From: Rhodocollybia butyracea
Lineage: Eukaryota; Basidiomycota; Agaricomycetes; Agaricales; Omphalotaceae
Reading direction: 5' to 3'
NCBI GenBank assembly: GCA_015501585.1
Contig: JADNRY010000166.1
Location: 1 to 64,000, forward strand
DNA: 64,000 bases
Each line of letters starts with the position of its first letter. The stretch's first letter is position 1. This document shows positions 10,367 through 21,462 of the stretch, one piece after another. Below the pieces are notes generated by a model. The model had not been told where the DNA came from. It worked only from the letters and a program-made list of their open reading frames with translations, and ran no database searches. The position numbers and the translations under genes were made by a program.

Positions 10367-10920
10367 GCGCCCACTTGAGATTGAGTTAGATCTTTTGCAT
10401 GAATCTAGTTGCTTCCTTAGAGGGGACAGCTTCTAGTAAGAAATTATTTGGCTCCAGAGTGAGGGTTCCTTAGCTAGCTCTTAACGAGTATTAGCAAGCC
10501 ACTAAGATTGTGGTATGAGTTCCTAGTGATTAAGTTTACTCACAGTTTTGTAGCTTGACTCAGAGTTTGGTCAGGGACGTTATGGCGTTACACTAGCTGG
10601 AGCCAGAGTTTGCCCAGGAGTGTTTCACAACCTCGTTTCTATTGTGCTAGCTGGAGCCAGAGTTTGCCTGTGTCCTAGTTGTGTTGTATTGGTTTTGGTC
10701 TTCGCGCACAACTTAGACAATAGTCTATGCTAGTTCAGTTCATAGAACTTACTAGACCTTGTTTCACTACACTGGCTGGTGTATCATCTTACATTCGATA
10801 TCTTAACTTTCTTTGGGGAATCTTTGACAACCCAGCCTCACTCCCTTTAAATAAAATGATAGTCTGGTTAGGCACGGTCTTGTATTTGTTAGGTTGTTTT
10901 CTAGCACCTTTCACATACCA
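10367..10920 (+). repeat. Diverged third copy of the long LTR (3' part), plus orientation
   Basis: Reads in the same sense as the complement of 924-1560: the segment from TCTAGTTGCTTCCTTAGAG to the embedded frame matches copies 1 and 2 with many substitutions and small gaps. The membrane-helix frame is retained (about 10780-10915) despite an added codon. Similarity stops shortly after CATACC. No primer site follows. Confidence 0.7.
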
Positions 10921-11725
10921 GTGCAAACCAAGCAAATTACCAGGCTTTGTAGAGGCTCTGCCTAGATATCCTGAAGTTAAAGATTTTGCTAAAATGGTCA
11001 CCTGTATCCAATTCAAAGAAGCAATTGCACAACTGGTCCCTCTACAACATGAGCTCAAAGTGCTGGCGGCATGGGTAAAGATGGGTCGCACTCTAATCAT
11101 CTCACCTCAGAACAAATCTAAGTTCACTGAGGGATCGTCAGTTCCTTTTTCCAAAGGACACAGTATGGGTCTATGGATCAATGGGGCAGAGGAAAAAGTC
11201 GCAGTATGGTTCATAGAAATGGGAATACCAGTGTTTGTAGTACATAAGACTCAGTTGAAAGCAGACGCCCAGTTTTTCAACAAAGAAACCACCCATTCTA
11301 GATTCCCCTTTGACAACTGTGACCTAGAATTTGCTCCAATCCCTCTTCGCTTCCACAATATGCTAGAAGCTAGCAAAGGACAACTCAGATTGGACTTATC
11401 ATGGAAAGTAGGTTTCAACGCCCAAGTAGCTCAGCCAATGCACCAAATTATACAATGGCAATCTTTTTTCAGAGCTAATCACTTGAACTTTCTGGGAGAG
11501 CAGTCTCCAAGTCCAAAATTACATTCACGCTATGGCCATTCTCATACTCTCCGGAAGCGCGCCAGAGAATACACTGAGAAGTGTGAAATTCCCGTAAATC
11601 CATTTGGATTTTGGGCAAAATCTCTTCTGGAAACCCACCCAGGCTTGAGGGATAATGCAATGGAACACCTCATCTCAGTGGGAAAATATGTACAGGCTCA
11701 TGACATTGTCTTGTTCTTGGATTGA
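10727..11725 (+). CDS. Chimeric ORF: LTR-derived membrane helix, unknown middle, DDE transposase N-terminus
   Basis: 332 codons, from a non-ATG start in this frame. Residues about 20-65 are the LTR-encoded hydrophobic segment (IVWLGTVLYLLGCFLAPFTY). Residues about 70-265 match nothing I can name; this part is soluble-looking and includes GIPVFVVHKTQ. Residues about 275-332 look like the N-terminal region of the DDE transposase continuing downstream (VNPFGFW ... VGKYVQAHDIVLFLD), where TGA 11723-11725 stops the frame. Whether the fusion is expressed is unknown; it may be chance read-through between adjacent repeats. Confidence 0.45.
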   Translation: MLVQFIELTRPCFTTLAGVSSYIRYLNFLWGIFDNPASLPLNKMIVWLGTVLYLLGCFLAPFTYQCKPSKLPGFVEALPRYPEVKDFAKMVTCIQFKEAIAQLVPLQHELKVLAAWVKMGRTLIISPQNKSKFTEGSSVPFSKGHSMGLWINGAEEKVAVWFIEMGIPVFVVHKTQLKADAQFFNKETTHSRFPFDNCDLEFAPIPLRFHNMLEASKGQLRLDLSWKVGFNAQVAQPMHQIIQWQSFFRANHLNFLGEQSPSPKLHSRYGHSHTLRKRAREYTEKCEIPVNPFGFWAKSLLETHPGLRDNAMEHLISVGKYVQAHDIVLFLD

Positions 11726-13093
11726 GATGATGTTAAGGGGAAGTATAAACTACAGGACACTGTTTCCATCTCTACAGCTAAGCACTGGATGAAGGCACTG
11801 AGGTTTTGCTGGGTTTGCAATCATGTTGCACAATATGTGGATGGGCATGAGCATACAGATGTAGTTCAATATTGCCAGGAAGTCTTTCTCCCCTCTTGGT
11901 ATCGAATGGAGGCAAAGACATGGTCTTGGACATCAGATAATGTGGAGGAAGTTGTTGATGAGATTATCTGACAGGGACATCGTACTGTTTTTTGGTTTCA
12001 TGATGAGCCTATGTTTTATGCTCATGACCGGTGCAAGGCCCAGTGGGTTGCAGATGGTGAGCCATATGCAAAAGGTGAAGGTATTTCACTTATGGTTGCA
12101 GATCTTATATCTGCTGACTATGGCTGGCTTTGTTCCAAGGATGGGAAAGACTCGGCTTGAGTGATTTTCCGTCCTGGACAGAATCATGATGGTTATTTTG
12201 AAAACGAGAATATCTTGGCACAAACTTGAAAGGCAATGGAGATTCTCTCCTGGGATTATTCAGATGAAGACCATGTCTTTGTTTTTGACAATGCTACCAC
12301 CCACTTAAAGCGAGCTGAAGATGCTCTCTCTGCACGCAAAATGCCCAAATTCACACCAAAGGAGGGTACAAACTGGGGCATCAAAGTGACAATGAAGGCG
12401 GCCAATGGTTCGACTGTCCATGATGAACACAGAAAACACAAGAAGACCAAAATCCGGATGGCCAATGGCAAATTTGCAGATGGTACCACTCAGGAATTCT
12501 ACTCTCCTGAGGGACATCCATGTGCTGGTATATTCAAAGGTATAGCTCAAATTCTGGCAGAGCGAGGTCATACCCATGCATCTGCCTTGCAAGCTGAATG
12601 TTTAAAGTTCAAATGTGACCCCTTTTGGAGGGAAAATGCTGTTATTGGCGTCTCTTGTTTAATGAGCCTGACTTCGCAGTTGGACTTTCATTACTTGAAA
12701 TTTTGTGCAAGGAGAAAGGCTTTAAATTTCTGTTTCTTCCCAAGTTCCACTGTGAGCTCAATTTTATTGAGCAATGCTGGGGACCTGCCAAACATACTTA
12801 TCGCCTTATGCCACCTTCTTCAAAAGAAGATCTCCAATGAAGCATGCTTACATCGCTTGATGCGATTGAGCTAATTACAATGCGACGGTAAGCTTTGGTG
12901 TTATCCATCATTTACTCAAACTTACTATGACTATTTCAACAGCTTTGCATGGCGTTCACGACGGTTTATGGATGCATACCACTGAGGTCTAACTGGTAAA
13001 CAGGCAGCATGGGCTAGCAAAAAATATTGTGGTCACCGGGTCCTTCCAGAGTCATTAATGAGAGATATGGAGGTAGATAATACGATTTTATAG
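11500..13093 (+). pseudogene. DDE-superfamily transposase-like pseudogene of a type common in mushroom genomes
   Basis: Reading across stops, the segment gives ISTAKHWMKAL, YVDGHEHTDVV, WFHDEPMFYAHD (first acidic residue), VFVFDNATTH (second Asp) and FHCELNFIEQCW (Glu), in the order of this DDE endonuclease-like family. After a 55-bp intron (12888-12942, GTAAGC...CAACAG) it ends with KQAAWASKKYCGHRVLPE and a stop at 13091-13093. Damage: in-frame TGA at about 11723, 11969, 12158, 12228 and in the last exon near 12970, plus one frameshift near 12620. It cannot encode an active enzyme. The family name is from memory of domain order, not a search. Confidence 0.8.
12888..12942 (+). other. Intron remnant in the DDE pseudogene
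   Basis: GTAAGC...ACAG, 55 bp, separates two segments that both fit the transposase C-terminal region. Its retention shows the element was a spliced gene rather than a retrocopy. Confidence 0.6.
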
Positions 13094-15183
13094 ATAATAA
13101 CTAATGTTTAATAGTATAAATAGAGCCAAAACGCGCTGAGGACGCAGCCACAAAAGCTCATTAGTGGCTATGTCCCACATTTAAATGACATTCACATGAT
13201 ATGTCACAGCTCGGTCACAATTACGTAGACATGCGCATCGTCCATGAGCCCTATCTTATGTATCCAGTGTTACTTGATGATCAAACCCTTCTGTTGCACG
13301 TTACGATTGCCAAATTGGCAAAGATCATCAGGTTGCATGACATGGTACACGATCATCTGGTCGTAATTATACAGTATCTTCAAGCTTCCACGGCCGCACT
13401 CCTTCCTTGGACCTTCAAGGTCTCAAAGCTCAAGGACTGCCAATCATTCAAGACCCAAGTCCTCAAGTTCAACTATGCTCAATGTCTCTATCGCCTCAAG
13501 TTCTTGCTCGAGTTCATTATCTCGTCAAATTATTACCTTCGTCAAATTACCTTTCCCACTTTCTGATGTCCAATTTACCTATGCTGTTGTTATGCATTGC
13601 AATTAATTATTTTGTAAAGTTTGTGTATCTCCTCTTCTGCATGAGTATATCTATGGTTTAGTGGCAGGTTTGCTTAGTGCCTTCATGTTCTCCAGTGTGA
13701 TCTGTGTTCAGACCCATAAGTGTGACTAATGAGGCATATTGCATGAGATGTAGTAGAAATGATATATGCAATCTATTGCTGTCGTTGACATCAAGGTTGA
13801 CAAAATATTATGAGCAACATCGTGTAAGCATTGACCTCTAGCAATGTTATTTGAATCCCGTTGCCAATGTCTAGTAACATCCCAAGCAACGTTTTTTGAT
13901 GTCAAATCAATATCTTCACCAGGTTATTCATCAAACATCTACAAAACATTGTGTCAGTTTGGTGGTGTATATAGGGCAAATTTGTGTAATCAATTATTTT
14001 TTTGGTACCCCCTTGCTCATTTCTTACCTCTTGGTCGCTGAAGGGCAAGTATATCACAGTCTGATTGATCTGTCCAAGCTCGTCCCTCTTGAACAATGTC
14101 TTTAGTACAGGCTTGGTGAATTTCCCAATGCCTTTGAGATATGAAGACCATTTTCTCCTTTGGTTGTGTAGTTTCAATGCCGATAGTGTGCCCTCACTTC
14201 ACAGTATCAGTAGCGCTCGTGTGGTAAAATACTTACAAAAATAGCGCGTTGTGCTAATAGGTCGCCGTATCGCACTTGGGAAGTACCAGAGGCTGACAAT
14301 AGAGTGGGCCAAAGCCGCCCAAGGCCAAAGTTCAGGGCCCGGCTCTTGGCTTTCAGGTCCAGCGTAAGGGTCAAACTTAACATCACTAGCTGATATCAAA
14401 TATTGATGTTCTGATAAACTCAGATATCATTCCGAGGTTATTCCGCGGCGTCCCGAATATCTGGCAGATGCAAGCAGTGTTTCATGAGTTACACAAGGTC
14501 TTTAAAGATACCTAAATCTGCTTGGAAATGTACATTGAAAATTTCCAATAAAATCAGGTATTCCTTTTATAGTTTATCATAAAACTTCAGCAAGCTCATT
14601 TCAAAGCCATTGAATACCTTGACACAATAATCAGCCTTGTTTCAATACAAAAGTCTGCTGAGCAGAGTATACTTATATCTGGTGGGCCCGCCACAGGGCA
14701 TGTATATAACAGCACATCCATCATTGATCATGCAAAATCCTCAAACAAACTGCGGAACAACTAGGAGGTCAAACTTGATGTGTGATCCCGCGCAAGATCC
14801 CGCGGAAACTTTTGGCCAAGCTTTTCGCTATACAGAGTGGGTAATTGGATTTATTCAAGTTCAATATGATGTACTAGCAACACAGTTGCAAGCAAGTATG
14901 CAATCAGAACAATCAACAAAACCGAGTTGAACAACTAGCTGTATCTGCTGGGGCTCTTGATCTTATTAATCCCAGCTTAAATTCTCAAGTTTCAGTCCAA
15001 TTTCAGTCTTACCCTCACTCGTTTGTTTCCAAATGACCCCGACTACCGCCCGGTATGTACTAGCTACCACCTTTTCATGGTCAAGCCTGATAAAAATACA
15101 GTTTTTCAAATAATGTATTGCAAGAGTACACATTTCTTTCCTTGGAAGATGAAGATAAGGTGCAGTCGCATACGTCTCAGCCC
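13094..15183. other. Long stretch without a recognisable gene
   Basis: Only short frames with no motif, signal peptide or convincing splice structure (for example 13201-13566 and 14637-14930 on the plus strand). AT-rich. Probably intergenic or decayed repeat sequence, plus the promoter and a possible upstream exon of the DUF6536 gene. Confidence 0.5.
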
Positions 15184-17442
15184 ATGCAACTGGATCTTGC
15201 CGGTCTTCAGTGGTTAAAATGGAAAGCCAGTGAACTCCATTCTCGTATGCCAACAGGTTGGCATTTTGGAGCCTGGATGGCCACATTCCAGGCCAGTGTT
15301 GTTCTGTTGATAAATCTCACTGTACTGCTGTTTTGTACTGTCAAAACCAAAGCTAGCATTGGCGTGATATTCCAAGGAGATTGTAACACTGTGGCCCATG
15401 CTACATTTGGCATACATCTTGTCATCAACGTCCTCAGTACTCTGTTGCTCAGTGCCAGCAACTACGTAATGCAGAGTCTCTGTGCTCCCACTCGAACAGA
15501 AGTTGATCGAGCCCATGAGAGAGGCTTCTGGCTTGACATTGGCTTACAGAGCATGCGTAACCTTAAGCATACAAGCAGCTGGAAGCGATTTGCATGGATC
15601 TCACTGGCTGTTTCCTCTGTTCCTCTCCATCTATTGTAAGCGTCACTGCTCTAGGTAGTATGAACATATGCTCATTCACATCCCAGTTACAACTCTTCTT
15701 TTTTCTCAACCATAAGCGCAAATGAATACAGCTACTATATAGCAGCGGGGACAGAAATTGTACCCCCAAGTGATATCAAATTGAACTGGGAGTGTGCTGG
15801 TGGTGGTCATCAGGATCCTATCATTGGTACTTGTTCAAGCCCACATGCTGTGCCCACCAGTTGGAATTCATCTCAGTGCTTCCAGACCTATGCTTGTTCA
15901 GAATTTGGGCCGGAGCCGGATTTCTTGAATCAACCTGGTCACTGGGAGTTCTTGAATCCATCTGATTGCATGCAAGCTTATGCAGTTGATTTTCTCTCGG
16001 ACCGTCGTGATGTAGTGGTAGTGTGGGGACACCAAACCTACAACACCTTTGTTAGCTTTGAAAGCGGCACGTCCGGCCGAGTCATTGATCAGTTGGGTGG
16101 CAACCCGTATGCCTGGCTCTGCGGCGACCATTATGGCGAGTGCTCTACAATTTGGAGAGAAATTGACCCTGCCAATTGGACCATGACATTACTTGCTACA
16201 GTCCAGGAGAGTTCCCTACCATCACACAATTATGAAGCCACCCAAATCCGGGGGAACGTCCAGTATTGCCTTAGCGAAACAACAACTCCCAAATGCCAGC
16301 TTCAATTCAACCTGCCACTTCTTGCTATTGTCGTTGCCTTCAACATTGTGAAGGTGGCATGTATGGCAATTGTAGCCACCAGAATGCGTGATGATCCACT
16401 AGTTACTCTGGGGGATGCGATCACATCTTTTATCAATAATCCTGAGCCGCTCACAAAGGACATGTGTCTGGCGTCTCAAAGCTATTTTGAAGGCCTTAAC
16501 AAAAATGATGCCAGATCATCATCTTTGTCAATTAAGCACCAAACTCAAAAGACTAGATGGATGACTACAGCTGGTTGGCGTCATTGGATTGTAATGGGTT
16601 TTCTGTAAGTATCAGGTGATATGACTAGTGGAACATCTGTTCATAGTCCCAATAGCTTCTTTGTTGCTCTATCCACCGTTCTGGGTCTTTTAGGTTTTGC
16701 CATACATCAACTGAACGTTGTTTATCAACTAAGTGGCTTTTCATCTCTCTGGCAGTTTGGCATTGGTAAAGCATCATCTGACAACACCATCATCAGGTGG
16801 GGCATACCATCGCAGGGATATGGAGCTATTGTAGCATCTGTGCTACTGGCCAATCTTCCGCAACTCATCTTTTCCATGATATACCTTCTTTTCAACAGCC
16901 TTTGCACAAAGTTCTTTCTAGCACTCGAATGGTCCTCATATGCCAAATCTCGAAAGCCTCTCCGTGTCTCTAACCCTCATGGAGAGCAGCGGTCCAGCTA
17001 TTTCCTCAACATACCGTTCCGTTTTGGCCTCCCATTAATGATTTACTCCATCTCCCTACATTGGCTTCTGTCACAGAGCATCTTTGTTGTGGCAGTAACT
17101 GCTTGGAATGGCGATCATATTGATACATTGGGTGGTGTCATCAGCTGTGGTTTTTCACCAGTAGGAATGATACTAACATCAGTTGTTGGAGCATCTCTTA
17201 TCTTGAGTTCACTCGCTGTGGGGTATTTCAAACGCCTCAAATGTGATATGCCCTTAGCAGGTAGCTGTAGTGCGGCTATTGCTGCAGCTTGCCATCCACC
17301 GGAGGATGGTGCAGACCCGCTTAAACCGGTAAAATGGGGTGTGGTCTCAAAACTTTCAGATAGTTGTAGCATTGCTATTGCACATATAAGTTTCTCAAGC
17401 GGGGAGGTCTTGGCACCAGTACAAGGGTGTTATTATCTTTGA
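15184..17442 (+). CDS. DUF6536 family multi-pass membrane protein
   Basis: Model: 15184-15635, 15687-16604, 16656-17442 (718 codons). The first exon has the DUF6536 hallmarks: GWHFGAWMA, a first membrane helix, a G(I/V)IFQGDC-type motif, HLVINVLSTLLLSASNYVMQ and LCAPTRTEVDRAHERGFWLDIG. Exon 2 opens with FYNSS...SANEY as in the family, has an extracellular-looking Cys-rich part and another helix. Exon 3 has four to five helices and ends with the conserved PLAGSCSAAIAAACHPP segment. The family is abundant in filamentous fungi; its biochemical role is not known. The start is the first in-frame ATG; the frame stays open back to 15094, so an upstream exon is possible. The 42-nt alternative end of intron 2 (AG at 16646) keeps the same frame. 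No disabling change seen. Confidence 0.88.
15636..15686 (+). other. Intron 1 of the DUF6536 gene
   Basis: 51 bp, GTAAGC...CCCAG. This acceptor, rather than the later CATAAG, restores the family's FYNS motif. Confidence 0.8.
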
Positions 17443-18726
17443 TCATCATTGATAAAGTGGAGTTCGGGCCTTTTATTCGCTTCTCAGACTCTTTATCTTA
17501 TTGCTCCCCTGCAAATTTCAGCATCATTACACACCATTTAACATATTTATATACTGCATCTCAGCTGCACTACAAGGCCACATTCTTTGTTACTAATTTA
17601 CTTGCAACCTCAAGGGGTGGCCGGGTTGTGAACTCGCTACATTGGGTCAAATTTCTTTTAAGCCCACCCAAGGGGACACCGACCAACCGAACGCTTATGT
17701 AAACTACTACATTAGGTATGTTAATCCCTCGCTTGCCAGGTGATACGTGACTCATTTGATTATATTCTGATTACATCTCTCAAAGTTAAGTAAATTGACA
17801 GTTGTGCAGCACTGCAGCCCACCGTTAGCTCATAGATAGATAGATATACATGGCCCAAATGGCAATGATACATAATCACTTGCAGTCCTGTAAAGGAAAT
17901 GGCCGGTGGGCCCTGTGCGCACACAGGCCTTGGGACAGGCAGTAGAGACCTGCACTTTGCCTGCACTGTAACAATATATGGTTGAACTATGGCTATGAAA
18001 TTACAGTTGCTTATGCTAACACTGTACCCATAAGTATATATAGAAATCTCAAGCGCTCAAATCCTACGGGCTACTGTAAGTAATTGCACTCTGGAGGCCC
18101 CAAGCAGTGGCAAGGCTCTTTGAAGCAACTTTGAAGGGCCTGACAGTGTGCAAGTACTGTTTAGGCGCATAGTCAACACGCAATTACTGGTGTTATTAGA
18201 GATACTTATGTTCTGGATTATCTCTACTACCCTGTTTTGAGACCTCGATTACTTCCTGACTATCCCATGAACCAGAACAACGCAAGAGCAATACAATGAA
18301 CAAGAACACAAGGGCATAGCAAAACAGACGTACAAATTCCAATCCCTCCCGCCTAGGTCTCATGCACAGAGAACCCCTCTTGTGATTTGTTCCCGGATCT
18401 GGGACCTATCAAATGGTCACTCGGAAAAAAAAGTGAATAATCGGCATGGTGAAATATCTGAACACCTGGGCGCTCAGCCCAAGCCGAAGCTGATCTTGAA
18501 CCCTGCCATGACCACCCTATTTATTTGTTCGGCTATATCACACTATTTATAGTACACTTTTTATTTCAATTTGCTTTCCATAGCGTTCAGCTCTTAGCAC
18601 ATATGCCATAAGTTTTCTTTTCCTTTGTCCTTACGGTTACATCGACGGGAGTCACGGAACTATCAAGATTGATGCCAGCCTTCCGCTATGCTTCCCGCAG
18701 GTATTGACCGTGACCTGCTTTTATGG
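17443..18726. other. Intergenic, nothing recognised
   Basis: No ORF with motifs on either strand. Contains short GATA repeats near 17836-17850 and low-complexity AT-rich segments. Confidence 0.5.
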
Positions 18727-18734
18727 TATATAAG
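18727..18734 (+). promoter_or_regulatory. Probable TATA box of the RlpA-like gene
   Basis: TATATAAG about 45 bp before the ATG at 18778; position and sequence fit a fungal core promoter. Confidence 0.55.
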
Positions 18735-18777
18735 ATACAGTTGGCATTCATCCTATTGTCAACCCAAACCCACAGTC

Positions 18778-19525
18778 ATGTTGCACGTTCTGGTTAGGTT
18801 TGCTGTCACCGTTCTTACCGCTCTGGTCTCTGTCGAGGCTGCTCTCGTGGTGTTCACGCCTCCTGTGGAACTTTATGATCGCACTTCCTCGGTTGTGCCC
18901 CCTGGATTCTTTAATGGAACAAATCAAGGCCTAGGTATGCTATAGTGGTCGGATATTATACTGGCAAATACTGCCATTATTTTTTACTCAATGCATTTTG
19001 CTACGGTTTTGTTTTTTAGCTTTCACGGATGCCGGTACGATACTTGCTGGTGTTTTCCAGGGAAGTAAATCTAACAGCTTTGTATATATATTTAGCGGGC
19101 GGCCTGGGGGCGTGTGGCGTCACCTACACAACCAGGGACTTCGTAGTTGTCGTGAGCCAAGACATATTTGACTCTGTTCCGTGAGTAGAGTCCTTGCCAC
19201 TCCGCTGGTCTAAAATACTCAACCATTGGTGGGAATGTTGAATCCATCACTGTCGCTGCGAACTAGTGGAGCGCCAACCAATCCCAACAACAACCCCCTT
19301 TGTGGGCAGGGAATGGTGGTAACTTGTACGTTCATAGTTGATGAGCCTTGTTTTCTCTAGCTTATAGTAATATTGTTATTAGTTGAAAATCTCTCCGTTT
19401 CAGTCACAGTGGAGGATACGACGATTGTGCCCGGAACAGATATAGTTTTGACTCCTGCTGCATTCAACGTACTTACACAAACGGGCACAGGTGTGATTAA
19501 TGTTACCTGGGAATGGGCGGAGTAG
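18778..19525 (+). CDS. Small secreted RlpA-like (double-psi beta-barrel) protein
   Basis: Five exons: 18778-18934, 19020-19034, 19096-19180, 19267-19325, 19404-19525 (145 aa; lengths sum to a multiple of 3). An N-terminal signal peptide (hydrophobic to about residue 20, VEAALVV) is followed by a short linker. The conserved barrel motifs are GGLGACGVTYTTRDFVVVVS and NPNNNPLCGQ, and the C-terminal strand region PGTDIVLTPAAFNVL...GVINVTWEW. This matches the small RlpA-like/barwin-fold secreted proteins common in basidiomycetes. They are extracellular, with possible plant or cell-wall carbohydrate binding; that role is family knowledge, not shown here. The micro-exon of 15 nt is required to restore the frame before GGLGACG. 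Confidence 0.82.
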
Positions 19526-19909
19526 GGAATCAGAGATGAATGATCATATTTCGAAACTTGATTCTTGAAGTATATCTCAGTGATTGGCTTATAGTATGTA
19601 GACCGGGACATAGCCAGGATACGTCAAGTGGAATTGACCCAAAACTGACCCCGATAACATAGCGCCGATGGCCAGTACTTAGCACGCGCCGCGTGAAGGC
19701 GACAGGAATGTGATGATATTATATATACGACTACCTAAGTGAGGCTGGAATTAAAGAAACACTAGAAGAAATACAAACAAAAAGTCTCTGTCCGGTGGAC
19801 TACCGCCCTTGGCTTTGAGGTCAATTTTGACTTGTATCTCAAAGTAAGTATTAGGGGCAGCTAGTTTACATATGAGATGGATTGAGCGTAAGGCGCAAGA
19901 CTAGTGGCT

Positions 19910-20500
19910 CGTTTGGCGGCGGGGGCGAGGGCTTTACAGTAGGAGATGGTGATTTCTGAGTAGTGTTTGTGCCGCCGCTGTAAATGCGATGCGATGAAAG
20001 GGAATTGTTTCTAGGAAACGAGTGAACGGCTTACTACCTGTGATTAACCCGTGAAATGTCTTTGCAATCCGCAGAGAGCGACCACCCAAGCTCAAGGGTT
20101 GAATACCATTCGTTCTGATACTACGTCTGTGTTATATTTTAGTAAGGGGTTCAATTATGAATTGGGAAGGAGACATGCGCGACAAGGTCATCTGTAACAA
20201 AGAATTTTAACAACGGACAGCGAAGAAGACGTACCACTTCCATGACTATTCGAGAATTCCATAAATTCATCTTTATTCTCAGATCAAAGGCCATCTTCAC
20301 CAGCGTCCCCCACTCGTGCAAAAAAAACCTGTTTCTGCTCCTCGGGCGTATAACCAGTGGCCACACTTTCGGGACGGGGGAATAGCTGATCCTACGAGAA
20401 CGACGAGCATGGGTCTCCCATCCACGACAGGGTCTCCAAGCTGGCAGGACTGGTGCTGAGCGTACTGAACAGTCGAAGAACTGTAAGCGGAGCCATGCGC
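19910..20500 (-). pseudogene. Decayed partial copy of the SET-domain gene
   Basis: 19918-20140 corresponds to 21939-22200 and 20150-20400 to 22245-22460 of the intact-looking SET gene, in the same order and orientation. It includes the relics of two introns and the segment encoding LHEWG.LVK. Multiple substitutions and gaps destroy the frame. It lies about 2 kb from the functional-looking copy, so it is a local duplication. Confidence 0.75.
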
Positions 20501-21462
20501 AAAGGTGCAGACATCGTCGTACTACAGGCTATCCGCTACTCATCCTGTCCCAATGCCCTCGTCTCAGCCCATGAATATCAATGCCAAGCCACTGCGTGAA
20601 GTTATACCAGTGCTTGTTACGATTGGATGCTTGTCGCGAATAAATTAGGTGAGTCTAAACAATGAAAGAGTCTTACTTAAAGTAATCCTATCCTGATTCC
20701 AGTATTCGCGATAGCTGAAGCAAGTCGTCGCCGGTCGGCGTCGGCTGGAGTTTATCCAGTCAGCAGTTTGACCACTGGACTATTCGGTTGAATAGGAATA
20801 GCGAGTGCTGGGATCCTGAGCTGCCGGTGACAGATCATGAAACGCAAAAAGAGTAAGTTATGAACTTACCAGTCCCAGACGTAAGTATCCTAACTTCCCT
20901 TACTAATATTCAAGCTATTAAGTAAACCTGTCATTGATCCAGAAGAGTTCTAGTTGAAACGTCGCTTTGAAATGACTTCCTTAATTCATAGAGACTGAAG
21001 AGACAGTGAATCAGAATCGTGCAACGAGTTTTATCTTATCTTATCCTTGATCCCTTCTTGAACTTCGTGAATATTTCATCTCATAGACTCGAACCAGTCT
21101 CTGCTGCCTAGTCGTGAGTTGTTATCACTTCCTGCTTCGCCGACATCTTCGATCAAGCCTCATCAAAGTGCAGAAAAGTGCTGGCTCGAGTCTAATCTCA
21201 TTCATTGACTGCGAATTACTATGTACCTTATGCGTTCGAGTCGCAAGCATCATCGATGCATCTTTGAGACAACCTACAACCTTGAATTCTGCATCAAGTA
21301 TGCTGAATGCTATTCCCTCGTCGCTTTCAACACGCTCCTTGCAAATCGCAATTCACTTGGCACTAGATAGATACATATGCAATAGTAGTACAACGACCAA
21401 GAACAAGAACAAGGATACACACAACACTAGCAAGGCGACATTGAAATACAAACTTACTCTAC
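20501..21462. other. Intergenic with a degenerate dispersed repeat
   Basis: About 21280-21360 resembles 46890-46960 (GAATTCTGCA...AATGCTATTCC.TCGTCGC) and both are preceded by CTTATCTTAT words. No gene recognised. Confidence 0.4.

Noticed and set aside
13201..13566. 121-codon plus-strand ORF
   Set aside because: No domain, low-complexity 3' half, no splice partners; probably chance.
14637..14930. Possible first exon of the DUF6536 gene
   Set aside because: No donor/acceptor pair keeps the frame into 15,118; an in-frame ATG at 15,184 gives a family-like N-terminus without it.
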